34,317 nt of DNA, from the NCBI GenBank assembly GCA_013331265.1, contig DUGS01000155.1, positions 26,094 to 60,410 of the forward strand. The letters are read 5' to 3'. This DNA is from Methanosarcina sp. GTDB taxonomy: Archaea; Halobacteriota; Methanosarcinia; Methanosarcinales; Methanosarcinaceae. Below the pieces are notes generated by a model, which was not told the DNA's origin, did no database searches, and worked only from the letters and a program-made list of their open reading frames with translations. The position numbers and the translations under genes are program-made. Below, piece after piece: positions 24,939 to 33,138 of the stretch (position 1 is its first letter; every line of letters begins with the position of its first letter).

Positions 24939-26331
24939 AATTATAGAAATATTCAGAAAAGAAGCAGACAGGTGTGCCGAAGAGATCAAGAAACATAGAT
25001 CTGTACATGTAGTATCTCATATTGATGCAGACGGGCTGACTTCTGCGGGGATTATATGCACAGCTCTTGAAAGGGGAAATTTCGAGTATACAACCAGTTT
25101 TGTAAAGCAGCTCGATGAAAACGCCCTTGATACTATTGCAGACGAGAACCATGAGCTTGTAGTCTTTACAGATCTCGGAAGCGGAATGTGTGAACATATA
25201 AAATCCCGCGGGATCAATGCTGTAATCTCAGACCACCACCAGCCGCAGGGAACTCTTGAGTTCCACCTCAATCCCCACCTTTTTGGAGCAAACGGTTCTT
25301 ATGAACTGAGCGGTTCGGGAAGCACTTATCTTCTGGCTTCAGCCCTGGGAAAAAACAGAGATCTTTCCTCACTTGCCATAGTAGGGGCTATTGGAGACAT
25401 GCAGCACCTGAAAATGGGACAGCTTACAGGAATTAACAGGAAAATTCTTGAGGAAGGGGTAAAAGGTGGGGACCTGGAGTTCAAAAAAGATCTGACACTA
25501 TTTGGAAAGCAGACCCGCCCTATTTACAAACTCCTGCAGTATTCATCTGATCCTTATCTTCCCGGACTTACCGGAGATGAGGAAGCTTGCATTAATTTTA
25601 TTCACTCGTTGAATGTTCGCTTCAGCCAGGACGAGCGCTGGAGGCGCTGGATAGACCTGGAGATCTCGGAAAAACAGAAAATAATTTCAGGACTTTTCCA
25701 GTACTGCCTTAACTCAGGGATACCCTCATACAAAATTGAGCGCCTGATAGGTGAGGTTTATGTCCTTCTTAAAGAAAGAGAAGGTACAGAAATGAGAGAT
25801 GCCTCAGAATTTTCTACCCTCCTCAATGCTACTGCCAGGTATGACCATGCCGATATCGGGCTTGCGGTCTGTATGGGAGACAGGGAAAACGCATATGAGG
25901 ACGCCAAAAAATTGCTTGCCGAACACAGGCAAAACCTTGTTAACGGGCTCATGTACGTAAAAGAGAATGGGGTCACTCAACTGGAAAACATTCAATACTT
26001 TGATGCGGGTTCGCAGATAAAGGAAACCATTGTAGGGATAATTGCAGGTATGAGTTCTACAATAGTTGAAAACAGGAACCTTCCGATTATTGCCTTTGCA
26101 AAAACAGATGGTGGGGTTAAGGTCTCAGCAAGAGGGACACAGGACCTGATCCGTAGAGGAGTAAACCTATCTGAAGCAATGTCAACCGTATCAGCAGAAG
26201 TAGGAGGTGCAGGCGGTGGGCATGATATTGCCGCGGGGGCAACTATTCCTGAAAATGCAAAAGAAGAGTTCACCAGGAAACTGGACTTTTTCATAGGGGA
26301 ACAGCTTCGGCGGAAAGTAAATTCAGGATAA
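24931..26331 (+). CDS. Archaeal RecJ-like DHH nuclease (GAN, GINS-associated)
   Basis: A 466-residue DHH-DHHA1 phosphoesterase of the archaeal RecJ/GAN type. Motif I is VSHIDADGLTSAG, motif II is VFTDLGSG, motif III is VISDHHQP (the DHH triad), and the later HLNPH motif completes the metal site. The C-terminal DHHA1 domain ends in EVGGAGGGHDIAAGATIP. In archaea such proteins act as exonucleases with the GINS-MCM (CMG) machinery and are relatives of eukaryotic Cdc45. GINS genes are not in this window, but mcm is 17 kb away. The gene overlaps the upstream PD-(D/E)XK nuclease gene by 8 bases. Length matches the family. A coding-like stretch in another frame follows the stop (see findings). Confidence 0.9.
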   Translation: MTEIIEIFRKEADRCAEEIKKHRSVHVVSHIDADGLTSAGIICTALERGNFEYTTSFVKQLDENALDTIADENHELVVFTDLGSGMCEHIKSRGINAVISDHHQPQGTLEFHLNPHLFGANGSYELSGSGSTYLLASALGKNRDLSSLAIVGAIGDMQHLKMGQLTGINRKILEEGVKGGDLEFKKDLTLFGKQTRPIYKLLQYSSDPYLPGLTGDEEACINFIHSLNVRFSQDERWRRWIDLEISEKQKIISGLFQYCLNSGIPSYKIERLIGEVYVLLKEREGTEMRDASEFSTLLNATARYDHADIGLAVCMGDRENAYEDAKKLLAEHRQNLVNGLMYVKENGVTQLENIQYFDAGSQIKETIVGIIAGMSSTIVENRNLPIIAFAKTDGGVKVSARGTQDLIRRGVNLSEAMSTVSAEVGGAGGGHDIAAGATIPENAKEEFTRKLDFFIGEQLRRKVNSG

Positions 26332-26343
26332 GAAGAGCAGCCC

Positions 26344-26361
26344 TCCGGAAACTATTCCGGA
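26344..26361. terminator. Hairpin between convergent genes
   Basis: TCCGGAA (26344-26350) and TTCCGGA (26355-26361) form a perfect stem with an ACTA loop, between the ends of the GAN and nrpRII genes. No U-run follows, so it is a weak candidate for a bidirectional terminator. Confidence 0.4.
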
Positions 26362-26453
26362 AAGCCTGATTTCCGCAGAAAAGCATCTGGATCTCGAAAA
26401 AAGCAAAGACTTTCTGAAACAGGAATTTGCGGAACAGGAATTATACCCAGGTT

Positions 26454-27212
26454 TCAGACAAGATCTTCAATCCGGCTCATTTCCTTAAAAGGAATTAACC
26501 TCGACATCGCACTTGTGTCTATTGGAATACCATACTCCTGCACAACAGCCATCGGGTTTGTTCCTCCAATAACGACTATTCCGAGATGGTCTCTCTCAAT
26601 TGGGACGTCAAGAACCCTTGTATTTGGCTCTCCCACTTCTAAAATTCCACTGAAGCCTGCGTCCAGAAGATCAGAAAGGTTGCTTTCAATCTCATCTCTT
26701 GCAACCATGGGAGCTTCCCTTAGATTTGCAAGGACCTTGCCGGAACCTGTTCTGAGCATTTCAGATACTGAAGTAATTCCCTGAGACATCAGGATTTCAA
26801 GGGGGTCTACAGTAGTACTTACATATGTAAGCACGTCAGTGAAGCGTACAGGAAGCCCATTCCGGATCTGAACAACCCCGCCAAGCTTTGGATTTACGGG
26901 AATCCCTGCTTTTAGGAGTACGCCATCAATAGTTATACTGCATACAGTCCCTATTCCTACTTTTCCTTTCTCAATGGTCATGTCTCCGATAGATTCCCCT
27001 TCCGAAATCACTTTCACATAGGGGGTTACGGAAAGCCCGCTTGCAATGACCATCTTGAAGATGCCAAGCACATCGTCCAGGTCTTTTTTATCGATAAGCG
27101 AGAGATTAAGAATGACATCTCCATCCATTTTCTTTGGATCAAATGTGGTCCTGTACATAAGATCCCGGATTCTGGATGATGTAAATTGAATACGGTATCC
27201 ATTTTTTTGCAT
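26454..27212 (-). CDS. nrpRII: NrpR-type nitrogen regulator without HTH (NrpRII-like)
   Basis: A 252-residue protein made of a single NrpR (DUF128) domain. Markers include [43 protein letters not shown], and the C-terminal [19 protein letters not shown], each a piece of the 2-oxoglutarate-sensing core seen in NrpR. There is no N-terminal helix-turn-helix. In Methanosarcina, NrpRII has this single-domain form and works with the HTH-containing NrpRI to repress nif and glnA genes; that partner is not in the window. GGAGGG seven bases upstream fixes the ATG at 27212; the frame is open further upstream but has no support. No GGAA-N6-TTCC operator was found near it. It is convergent with GAN and followed upstream by pgi on the same strand. 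Confidence 0.85.
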   Translation of the reverse strand: MQKNGYRIQFTSSRIRDLMYRTTFDPKKMDGDVILNLSLIDKKDLDDVLGIFKMVIASGLSVTPYVKVISEGESIGDMTIEKGKVGIGTVCSITIDGVLLKAGIPVNPKLGGVVQIRNGLPVRFTDVLTYVSTTVDPLEILMSQGITSVSEMLRTGSGKVLANLREAPMVARDEIESNLSDLLDAGFSGILEVGEPNTRVLDVPIERDHLGIVVIGGTNPMAVVQEYGIPIDTSAMSRLIPFKEMSRIEDLV

Positions 27213-27429
27213 TTCAACCCTCCAGTAATTGAAGGAATTTATACCTATTATAAGTTGTGTATTATTGTGGAGAAAGAAATATCCTTCAGGCCTGTATAGA
27301 CACTCTCTAAGTCCCGCCTTCAAAAAACTACAATAGAAAAAGGTAAAATTAAAGTTTCTTAAAGGAGCCTTTGGGAAAAGATAGTAGGAAATGAAGTTTT
27401 TATCCGTTATGAAACTTAGGAGTTCTCTT

Positions 27430-28170
27430 TCAAAGAACTCCTGCCAGGAAACCCATAAACTCCTGAGGAGAAGTCAGGAATCTTAGTCTGTCAGCATTAT
27501 ATATGAGTTCGTACATGTTTTCTCCGGAATTAAGCCCGAATTCCTTAAAGCTCAGAGGTTTAACGTAACGGATAGAAGGGATGCCTCTATAGAGGGGATT
27601 TTTGGCAAAGCCGTCTTTAAGAAGGTAATAGGCAGCTCCGGAAAGTCTTTTTACAGGCTCATAGACGGAAGAGAAATCCCGACAGACCCAGTTTGCCATT
27701 TCAAGTGTCTTTTCCGAGGCATTAATTGTTACATGTCCGTATCCTGGCGGGACAAGCACCATATCCCCCTTTTCAGCTTTGATAACTGTCACATCCAGGA
27801 CGACGTCCTCTTCTCCGGGCTCCACCTTTTGCAACAGATAGGTGGCAGAACCTTCAAGCACCTGGTAAATTTCAGGATAGGACACATATGTTCCCGGAAC
27901 CTGCGGATGGTAGTGACCTACTGTTTTAATGTATTCCAACCCGAGCATTCCGGGAGGGATTCTTGTAATGTCATACCTGAGGTGCCGGGATTTGATAAGC
28001 TCAAGATCAGAGTCACTTTTGGCAAGGTCCCTGAACATATAATACATATCTCTATTTATCTCATCTGTCTTTTCAAACCATTCTCTATCAAACACCACAT
28101 CTTCCATATCATGGAGTTTTCTTACATCTGCCACAGTGACTTTGTCCCCGAACTTCAGTGTTACTGCCAT
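27430..28170 (-). CDS. pgi: Archaeal cupin-type glucose-6-phosphate isomerase
   Basis: A 246-residue cupin enzyme (cPGI) that interconverts glucose-6-phosphate and fructose-6-phosphate. The metal-binding cupin motif is [24 protein letters not shown] (read as the HYHP and PEIYQVLEG parts), with the second motif at [11 protein letters not shown]. These place His, His, Glu and His ligands as in the Pyrococcus and Archaeoglobus enzymes. The N-terminal helix region ([14 protein letters not shown]) and C-terminal part are complete. The ATG has AAAGGGGAATT upstream. The gene is 218 bases upstream of nrpRII on the same strand and likely a separate unit. It belongs to gluconeogenesis and glycogen metabolism in Methanosarcina. 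Confidence 0.92.
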   Translation of the reverse strand: MAVTLKFGDKVTVADVRKLHDMEDVVFDREWFEKTDEINRDMYYMFRDLAKSDSDLELIKSRHLRYDITRIPPGMLGLEYIKTVGHYHPQVPGTYVSYPEIYQVLEGSATYLLQKVEPGEEDVVLDVTVIKAEKGDMVLVPPGYGHVTINASEKTLEMANWVCRDFSSVYEPVKRLSGAAYYLLKDGFAKNPLYRGIPSIRYVKPLSFKEFGLNSGENMYELIYNADRLRFLTSPQEFMGFLAGVL

Positions 28171-28377
28171 TGAATTCCCCTTTCATTTAAAGTTACAATA
28201 ATCTTTACCACAGAGAGACTGTTCAACTACATATACGATCCTGCTATAAAGGCTAGCAGGAATTAGTAAGACCAAAATTCAGAACAGTAATATGAATGCA
28301 GTTATCAACTGACAATATATATCAATTACTGACATTTCTACTTTTTGGCGGAATCTTCAAAGGAAAAAACGTACTTT

Positions 28378-29127
28378 TCACGTTTTTAGAGCTTTTTCAA
28401 CCATTTTAGGGTAAGTAAGTTCAATAATAGTTTTCAGGTTTACTATATCTTCCTCATTATATTTAACAAGCAAGTTAAGAGCTTCCCTATCTCCTTTTTC
28501 ATATTGCTTCCAGAGCCGGACGGCTTCAAATCCGTCCATACCATCCGTATCCTCGCTTCTGCAGATCCCGAGCAGCTTTTCAATATGTTTCAGACCCCCT
28601 CCGTATCCTATGCGTCTTAGAGGATACATCAGGTCTATATGGAGCTGCTTGAACTCTATTTCTGGGAATTCGGATTTTATGAAAGGGATATCAAAACGAG
28701 CCCCGTTAAAGGACACGAGAAGCCTGTATTTTGAAAACTCCTCTACAATATCTTCAAGATTGATTCCTCTTACATATGTTTTGGTCTCATTTCCATCATA
28801 TATTCCAACAACAGTTATCTTATCCCTTTTTGGGGAGAGCCCCGTGGTTTCTATATCGAAGAAAGCGACAGAGTCCGAAAATAGAGAATAAGCCCTCCAG
28901 TGTTCTGCAGACGGGAGACGTTGCGAAAAAAAGAAGCAATCTTTTTCAGCTAGATGGCTGGAAGATACCTTTATTCCTTCACATATTCTGGTTCTCTTGG
29001 TTGAAGGGATTGAAATCCTGTCTTCCATTTCCAGGAACTCGTCCCATGTATGTATTCCTGAGGCCCAGATTTTCTGCTCAAGCGTTTTTCCTACACCCGG
29101 AATATGAATATATGTGTTCTTCAGCAT
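28378..29127 (-). CDS. RNase H-like 3'-5' exonuclease with N-terminal helix-hairpin-helix
   Basis: A 249-residue protein. Residues 1-40 include a helix-hairpin-helix-like unit (IHIPGVGKTLEQKIWASGI) that may bind DNA. The rest is a YprB-type RNase H-like exonuclease domain: DIETTGLSPKRDKITVVG (Asp and Glu of motif I), SFNGARFDIPF (motif II) and YNEEDIVNL (motif III Asp), the DEDD arrangement. The start at 29127 has AGGGGAA just upstream; the frame extends 55 codons further (to 29292) through a hydrophobic, low-support stretch that is probably not translated. It appears to be a single-gene unit. The exact substrate is unknown; repair or RNA-primer processing is plausible. Confidence 0.8.
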   Translation of the reverse strand: MLKNTYIHIPGVGKTLEQKIWASGIHTWDEFLEMEDRISIPSTKRTRICEGIKVSSSHLAEKDCFFFSQRLPSAEHWRAYSLFSDSVAFFDIETTGLSPKRDKITVVGIYDGNETKTYVRGINLEDIVEEFSKYRLLVSFNGARFDIPFIKSEFPEIEFKQLHIDLMYPLRRIGYGGGLKHIEKLLGICRSEDTDGMDGFEAVRLWKQYEKGDREALNLLVKYNEEDIVNLKTIIELTYPKMVEKALKT

Positions 29128-29590
29128 TTTTCCCCTGGACAATTGGAAGTGATCTTTAATAAAAATACTGCATGAAGGCTGAAAGTAATATAAAACACAA
29201 ATAAAGACTTTTAGTAACAAGAAATCCTGAGTTAGAAGGTTGGAACAGAGAAATCGTTTGCTCAAAAACATTAAATTCAACCAGTTAATCACCTATTTTT
29301 AGGTATCAGGTTTACGTTATAGAATCATCCATTCATGCCAACAAGGTTAATATACATAATTAGTAATAATAAGAAATACTCTTTATTTCTGTGGGGACAG
29401 AACATAAAGAAAGGGCTTATGGAGTTCAACCTGATAAGAGGGGGAAAAAAGAATACAAAGGAATTCTAGAAAGCCAAAAAAATAAATATTAAGATATGGT
29501 TACCACCAGACCGATTGAGAAGGATCGATTTTTAGAGGCAGGAATTAAAAAATCTCCTGCAAATAAAATTTTGATACAGGTGTGTAAGCA
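29128..29590. other. Divergent spacer upstream of mdh
   Basis: No gene is visible in these 463 bases between divergent genes. The minus-strand frame reaching 29292 is judged an upstream artefact. AT-rich elements near 29480-29491 (AATAAATATTAA) could be the mdh promoter; a GTGGGGACAG motif near 29391 is unexplained. Confidence 0.4.
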
Positions 29591-30514
29591 ATGGCTAAAA
29601 TTTCCGTTATTGGTGCAGGAAATGTAGGTGCGACCACAGTCCAGCGGTTAGCCGAACTGGAAACTGGCGAAATAGTCATGACAGATATTGTGGAAGGATT
29701 GCCACAGGGGAAGGCTCTCGACCTTATGCAGGCGGGAGCAATTAATGGTTATGACACCAGGGTGAAAGGTACTAACGATTATGCAGATATTGCAGATTCT
29801 GACCTGGTAATAATTACAGCAGGGATTGCCAGAAAGCCTGGAATGAGCAGAGAAGACCTTATTAAAACTAATTCAAAAATAATAGGAGATGTCGCAAGAA
29901 ACATTGCAAAATACGCTCCGAACTCTATTGTTATAAATGTCACAAATCCTCTTGACATTATAACATACGTAGCCATGAAGGAAACTGGCTTTGAGCCAAA
30001 AAAGGTCTTTGGGATGAGTGGAGTTCTTGATGCAGGTCGTTTTGCAAGCTTCATAGCAGAGGAACTGAAGTGTTCAAGAAGGGATGTTGAGGCAATGGTT
30101 ATAGGAGGGCACGGAGATCTTATGGTCCCCCTTCCCCAGTATACCACAGTCGCTGGAATTCCGCTTCCAGAACTGCTTCCGGACAAGACAATTTCCAGGC
30201 TTGTGGAAAGAACAGTAAACGGAGGGGCTGAAATAGTAGAGCTTCTCAAACAGGGAAGCGCTTTTTATGCACCCTCTGCAGCTATCGTACGCATGGCAGA
30301 AGCCGTGCTTAAGGATTCGAAGCGTATGCTTCCGGCATCTGCATACCTTGAAGGGCAGTACGGGCAGAAAGGAATTTACTTCGGAGTGCCAGTAAAACTG
30401 GGAGCAAACGGTGTAGAGGAAATTCTTGAGCTTAAACTCGAAGAGAGCCAGTGTGAAATACTCAGAAAATCTTCCGAAACTATCCGAAGGGGAATTTCAC
30501 AGCTGGGGATATAA
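29591..30514 (+). CDS. mdh: NAD(P)-dependent malate dehydrogenase
   Basis: A 307-residue enzyme of the LDH/MDH superfamily, converting oxaloacetate and malate. It starts with the nucleotide-binding loop ISVIGAGNVGATTVQRL, and the acidic residue ending the second strand (MTDI) favours NAD over NADP. The mobile loop has Arg residues in ARKPGMSREDL, NVTNPLD carries the substrate-orienting Asn, and the proton-relay His is in VIGGHGDLMVPLP. AGGTG lies nine bases upstream of the ATG. With the pyruvate carboxylase of this window it could feed oxaloacetate into the partial reductive TCA branch, an inference from pathway logic. It is a single-gene unit, with a hairpin about 245 bases downstream. Confidence 0.95.
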   Translation: MAKISVIGAGNVGATTVQRLAELETGEIVMTDIVEGLPQGKALDLMQAGAINGYDTRVKGTNDYADIADSDLVIITAGIARKPGMSREDLIKTNSKIIGDVARNIAKYAPNSIVINVTNPLDIITYVAMKETGFEPKKVFGMSGVLDAGRFASFIAEELKCSRRDVEAMVIGGHGDLMVPLPQYTTVAGIPLPELLPDKTISRLVERTVNGGAEIVELLKQGSAFYAPSAAIVRMAEAVLKDSKRMLPASAYLEGQYGQKGIYFGVPVKLGANGVEEILELKLEESQCEILRKSSETIRRGISQLGI

Positions 30515-30961
30515 AAGAACCTGAACAGAAAGATAAGATATTAAAAGAGAGTATTAACAAAAGACAGGTTTCTGCTAACGGAAAAAGATTAGAAAATATT
30601 TCCGGCTAGTTAGAATGAATCTCAGAAGCCTGCCCATTTTCCTGTTTTGTTATTAAAACACGGACTGCTTAGTATATAATGCAGACTGAAAGGCTTTTCT
30701 AAGAAAAGTAAATAAACGGTTCGTTAATCTTAAACATTAAGGTTAAATAAAGTGAACTACCCGCTAAATCTAAAGATTTAACGGGCTTCCAGAATCATAG
30801 ATGACCTTTTGGAATCTCAATCTGGAAAACATATTTTTAATAGGGAAGAGAGACTGGTAAAACTGTAAGATATATAAGTATGTTTTTCATATAAGGTAGA
30901 GGAAGAACTTTAAATAAATTTAGAATGCATAGATAACTTAAATTAATAGAGCAGGGATATA
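30515..30961. other. Spacer with a 12-bp hairpin upstream of the PRC-barrel gene
   Basis: A gene-free 447-base region. Near its middle, CCCGCTAAATCT (30760-30771) pairs with AGATTTAACGGG (30774-30785) with one mismatch. TATA-like AAGATATATAAG lies around 30867-30878, consistent with a promoter for the next gene. The rest is AT-rich and unremarkable. Confidence 0.45.
30760..30785. terminator. Hairpin in the mdh-PRC spacer
   Basis: The stem CCCGCTAAATCT / AGATTTAACGGG has an AA centre and one C-A mismatch. It lies 245 bases past mdh, so it may be a terminator of a long 3' region or a regulatory element for the next gene. No U-run follows. Confidence 0.35.
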
Positions 30962-31219
30962 ATGCGCGCAGAACTCACATCACTTTTTGGCCTAAACATA
31001 TACACAAATAACGGTGTTTATGTAGGGAAGTTGCAGGACCTTGTAATTGACGTAGAGGAACAGAAAGTAACAGGGCTTGCTGTTTCTGACGTCAACAGGG
31101 AACTTTTTGACCTTAGCAGTAGAGGTATTATCATTCCCTACCGGTGGGTTATAACCGCTGCGGATATTATCATAATTAGAGATGTTATCCAGAGATACAA
31201 AAAGAGGAAAGAAGACTGA
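30962..31219 (+). CDS. PRC-barrel domain protein
   Basis: An 85-residue protein formed by a single PRC-barrel: LTSLFGLNIYTNNGVYVGKLQDLVIDVEEQKVTGLAVSD is the family pattern (given here in parts: FGLNIYTNNGVYVGKL and DVEEQKVTGLAV), followed by IIIPYRWVITAADIIII. PRC-barrel proteins in archaea are small, often linked to RNA processing or cell division, and the partner here is unknown. AGGG lies six bases upstream of the ATG. The thg1 gene starts 20 bases after its stop, so the two are probably co-transcribed. Confidence 0.88.
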   Translation: MRAELTSLFGLNIYTNNGVYVGKLQDLVIDVEEQKVTGLAVSDVNRELFDLSSRGIIIPYRWVITAADIIIIRDVIQRYKKRKED

Positions 31220-31239
31220 ATAGTCTTTCGAAAAGGTAT

Positions 31240-31971
31240 ATGAAAAACCGGGAAATCTATGCTGAAATGCGCTGTATCCCGCCAGTGGTCTTGCGCGCTG
31301 ACGGCAGGAATTTCAAAAATACGCTTTCGGGACTGGGCTTTGAAAAACCATACGATAAAAACTTCGCCAGAGCAATGGCGGATACTGCTGAACTATTCAT
31401 AAAAAAAAGCGGGTTAAGCCCTCTTTTTGCCTATACTTTTTCAGATGAGATCAGTTTTCTTTTTACAGACCTCCCTTTTGACGGCAGGGTAGAAAAAATT
31501 GATTCTGTCGTGGCAAGTTTTCTTGGAAGCGCTCTTACAATAAAACTGCGGCTAGAAGTACCCATAGCTTTTGATTCCAGACTGATAGCTCTTCAGAAAG
31601 AGGAAATTACTGAGTATTTTCACTGGAGGCAACTGGAAGCCTGGAGAAACTTTGTAGCGTCCTGGGGGTATTATGCCCTCAGAAACGAAGGCGTGGAGAA
31701 AGATGTTGCTGCAAAATATTTGAAAGGAAAAAAAGAATGGGAAATTCATGAGATGCTTTTTGAGAAAGGAATAAATCTTGCGGCACTTCCTGCCTGGCAG
31801 AGGAGAGGAATTGTAATCTCTAAAAAAGAATATGAAATATCGGGTTTTAATCCGAGATCTGGTAAAGAAGTAAAATCTATACGAAGGAAAATAATCCAGA
31901 ACTGGGAAATTCCAAAATTCAAATCCGAAGAAGGAATAGCATTTTTAGAGAAACTTATTAATACAAATTAA
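31240..31971 (+). CDS. thg1: tRNA(His) guanylyltransferase (Thg1-like)
   Basis: A 243-residue enzyme of the Thg1 family, which adds or repairs nucleotides at the 5' end of tRNA in the 3'-5' direction. The palm-type metal-binding residues are in VLRADGRNFKN (Asp21) and FSDEISFLF (Asp69, Glu70), with the family His-Trp motif near YFHWRQLEAWRNF. The frame is complete and has no internal TAG. I recall that the M. acetivorans gene carries a pyrrolysine codon at position 142; here position 142 is Trp (TGG), so this sequence does not use it. The gene follows the PRC-barrel gene by 20 bases and precedes tyrS by 38, forming a likely tRNA-related operon. The ATG has AAAGGT upstream. Confidence 0.92.
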   Translation: MKNREIYAEMRCIPPVVLRADGRNFKNTLSGLGFEKPYDKNFARAMADTAELFIKKSGLSPLFAYTFSDEISFLFTDLPFDGRVEKIDSVVASFLGSALTIKLRLEVPIAFDSRLIALQKEEITEYFHWRQLEAWRNFVASWGYYALRNEGVEKDVAAKYLKGKKEWEIHEMLFEKGINLAALPAWQRRGIVISKKEYEISGFNPRSGKEVKSIRRKIIQNWEIPKFKSEEGIAFLEKLINTN

Positions 31972-32009
31972 GTTTTTCAGAATAAGAAAATAAAAGGAAT
32001 GTAGATGCA

Positions 32010-32963
32010 ATGGACAGACTTGAGCTTATAAAAAGAAATGTTCAGGAAATTGTAACTGAAGAAGAACTGGAAGGACTACTTAATAAAAAAGAAGCTCCCC
32101 GTGCTTATGTAGGATATGAGCCAAGCGGAAAAATCCACATGGGACATGTCCTTACCGTAAACAAGTTAATGGATTTGCAAAAAGCAGGGTTCAAAATCAC
32201 TGTCCTGCTCGCAGATGTACACGCTTATATGAACAAGAAAGGCACTCTGGAAGAAGTCAAGAAAATTGCAGACTACAACAGGCGCTGCTTTATCGCTCTC
32301 GGGCTTGATGAAAAACAAACAGATTTCGTTTACGGGTCAACCTTCCAGCTGGGACCCGAGTACATGTTAAATGTTCTCAAACTCTCAAGAGCGGTCACTC
32401 TTAACAGGGCAAAGAGGAGCATGGACGAAGTAGGGCGTGCAATGGATGACCCCATGGTTTCCCAGATGGTTTATCCCCTGATGCAGGCTATTGACATTGC
32501 CATGCTCGGAGTGGATGTGTCGGTGGGAGGTATTGACCAGAGAAAAATCCACATGCTTGCCCGCGAAAACTTAAAAAGCCTCGGATTTGAAGTACCGATC
32601 TGTATTCACACTCCTATCCTCCTTGGTCTTGACGGAACCAAGATGGCTTCTTCAAAGGAAAATTATATTTCAGTAGATGATACGGAAGAGGAGATCTACA
32701 GGAAGTTTAAGAAAGCTTTCTGCAAGATTGGAGACGTAGAAGAAAACCCGATTCTTGCTCTTTTCCGCTATCATATCTTCCCAAGATATGAGTCCATCGT
32801 TATTGAAAGACCTGAGAAATTCGGTGGAAACCTTACCTACCACAGTTATGCTGAGATGGAAAGCGACTTCATAGAAGAAAAAGTCCACCCAATGGACCTT
32901 AAAAATTCAGCTGCAAAATATATAAATGAAATTCTGGACCCTGTCCGGAAAGTTCTTCTTTAA
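32010..32963 (+). CDS. tyrS: Tyrosyl-tRNA synthetase (archaeal type)
   Basis: A 317-residue class I aminoacyl-tRNA synthetase. The HIGH-type motif is EPSGKIHMGH and the KMSKS-type motif is DGTKMASSKEN. YVGYEPSG and VSVGGIDQRKIHMLARE are typical of the archaeal/eukaryal TyrRS, which charges tRNA(Tyr). The length is as expected for the archaeal enzyme, which lacks the bacterial S4 domain. It follows thg1 by 38 bases, so co-transcription is likely. A strong hairpin terminator follows its stop. Confidence 0.95.
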   Translation: MDRLELIKRNVQEIVTEEELEGLLNKKEAPRAYVGYEPSGKIHMGHVLTVNKLMDLQKAGFKITVLLADVHAYMNKKGTLEEVKKIADYNRRCFIALGLDEKQTDFVYGSTFQLGPEYMLNVLKLSRAVTLNRAKRSMDEVGRAMDDPMVSQMVYPLMQAIDIAMLGVDVSVGGIDQRKIHMLARENLKSLGFEVPICIHTPILLGLDGTKMASSKENYISVDDTEEEIYRKFKKAFCKIGDVEENPILALFRYHIFPRYESIVIERPEKFGGNLTYHSYAEMESDFIEEKVHPMDLKNSAAKYINEILDPVRKVLL

Positions 32964-32969
32964 ATATAT

Positions 32970-32998
32970 GAGGGGACCCACCCCTCTAAATTTTTTTG
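32970..32998 (+). terminator. Intrinsic terminator of tyrS
   Basis: GAGGGG (32970-32975) pairs with CCCCTC (32981-32986) around an ACCCA loop, followed by TAAATTTTTTT. This is the clearest hairpin-plus-U-run terminator of the window and lies six bases past the tyrS stop. Confidence 0.75.
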
Positions 32999-33138
32999 GA
33001 AATTCTGGGGTAAAGGCATATTCTTGAAGGGGAAGGGGAAAGCCGCAAAAGAGTGCCTGAAGATCCTGGATAAAATGTTATATATCTATACGGCATAGAA
33101 TATTTGAAGAGTTAGCTCAGAATTCCAGGGTGCTTTTT

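Noticed and set aside
27213-27330. Search for a GGAA-N6-TTCC NrpR operator upstream of nrpRII and in the GAN-nrpRII gap
   Set aside because: Only spacings other than six (for example four bases in GGAA-N4-TTCC) occur, so no NrpR operator is claimed.
29128-29292. N-terminal 55-codon extension of the exonuclease frame
   Set aside because: Hydrophobic, without a ribosome site, while the ATG at 29127 has AGGGGAA directly upstream.
33105-33130. tRNA-like D-arm string GAGTTAGCTCAG
   Set aside because: No anticodon arm, T-arm (GGTTCGA) or acceptor pairing follows, so it is not a tRNA gene.
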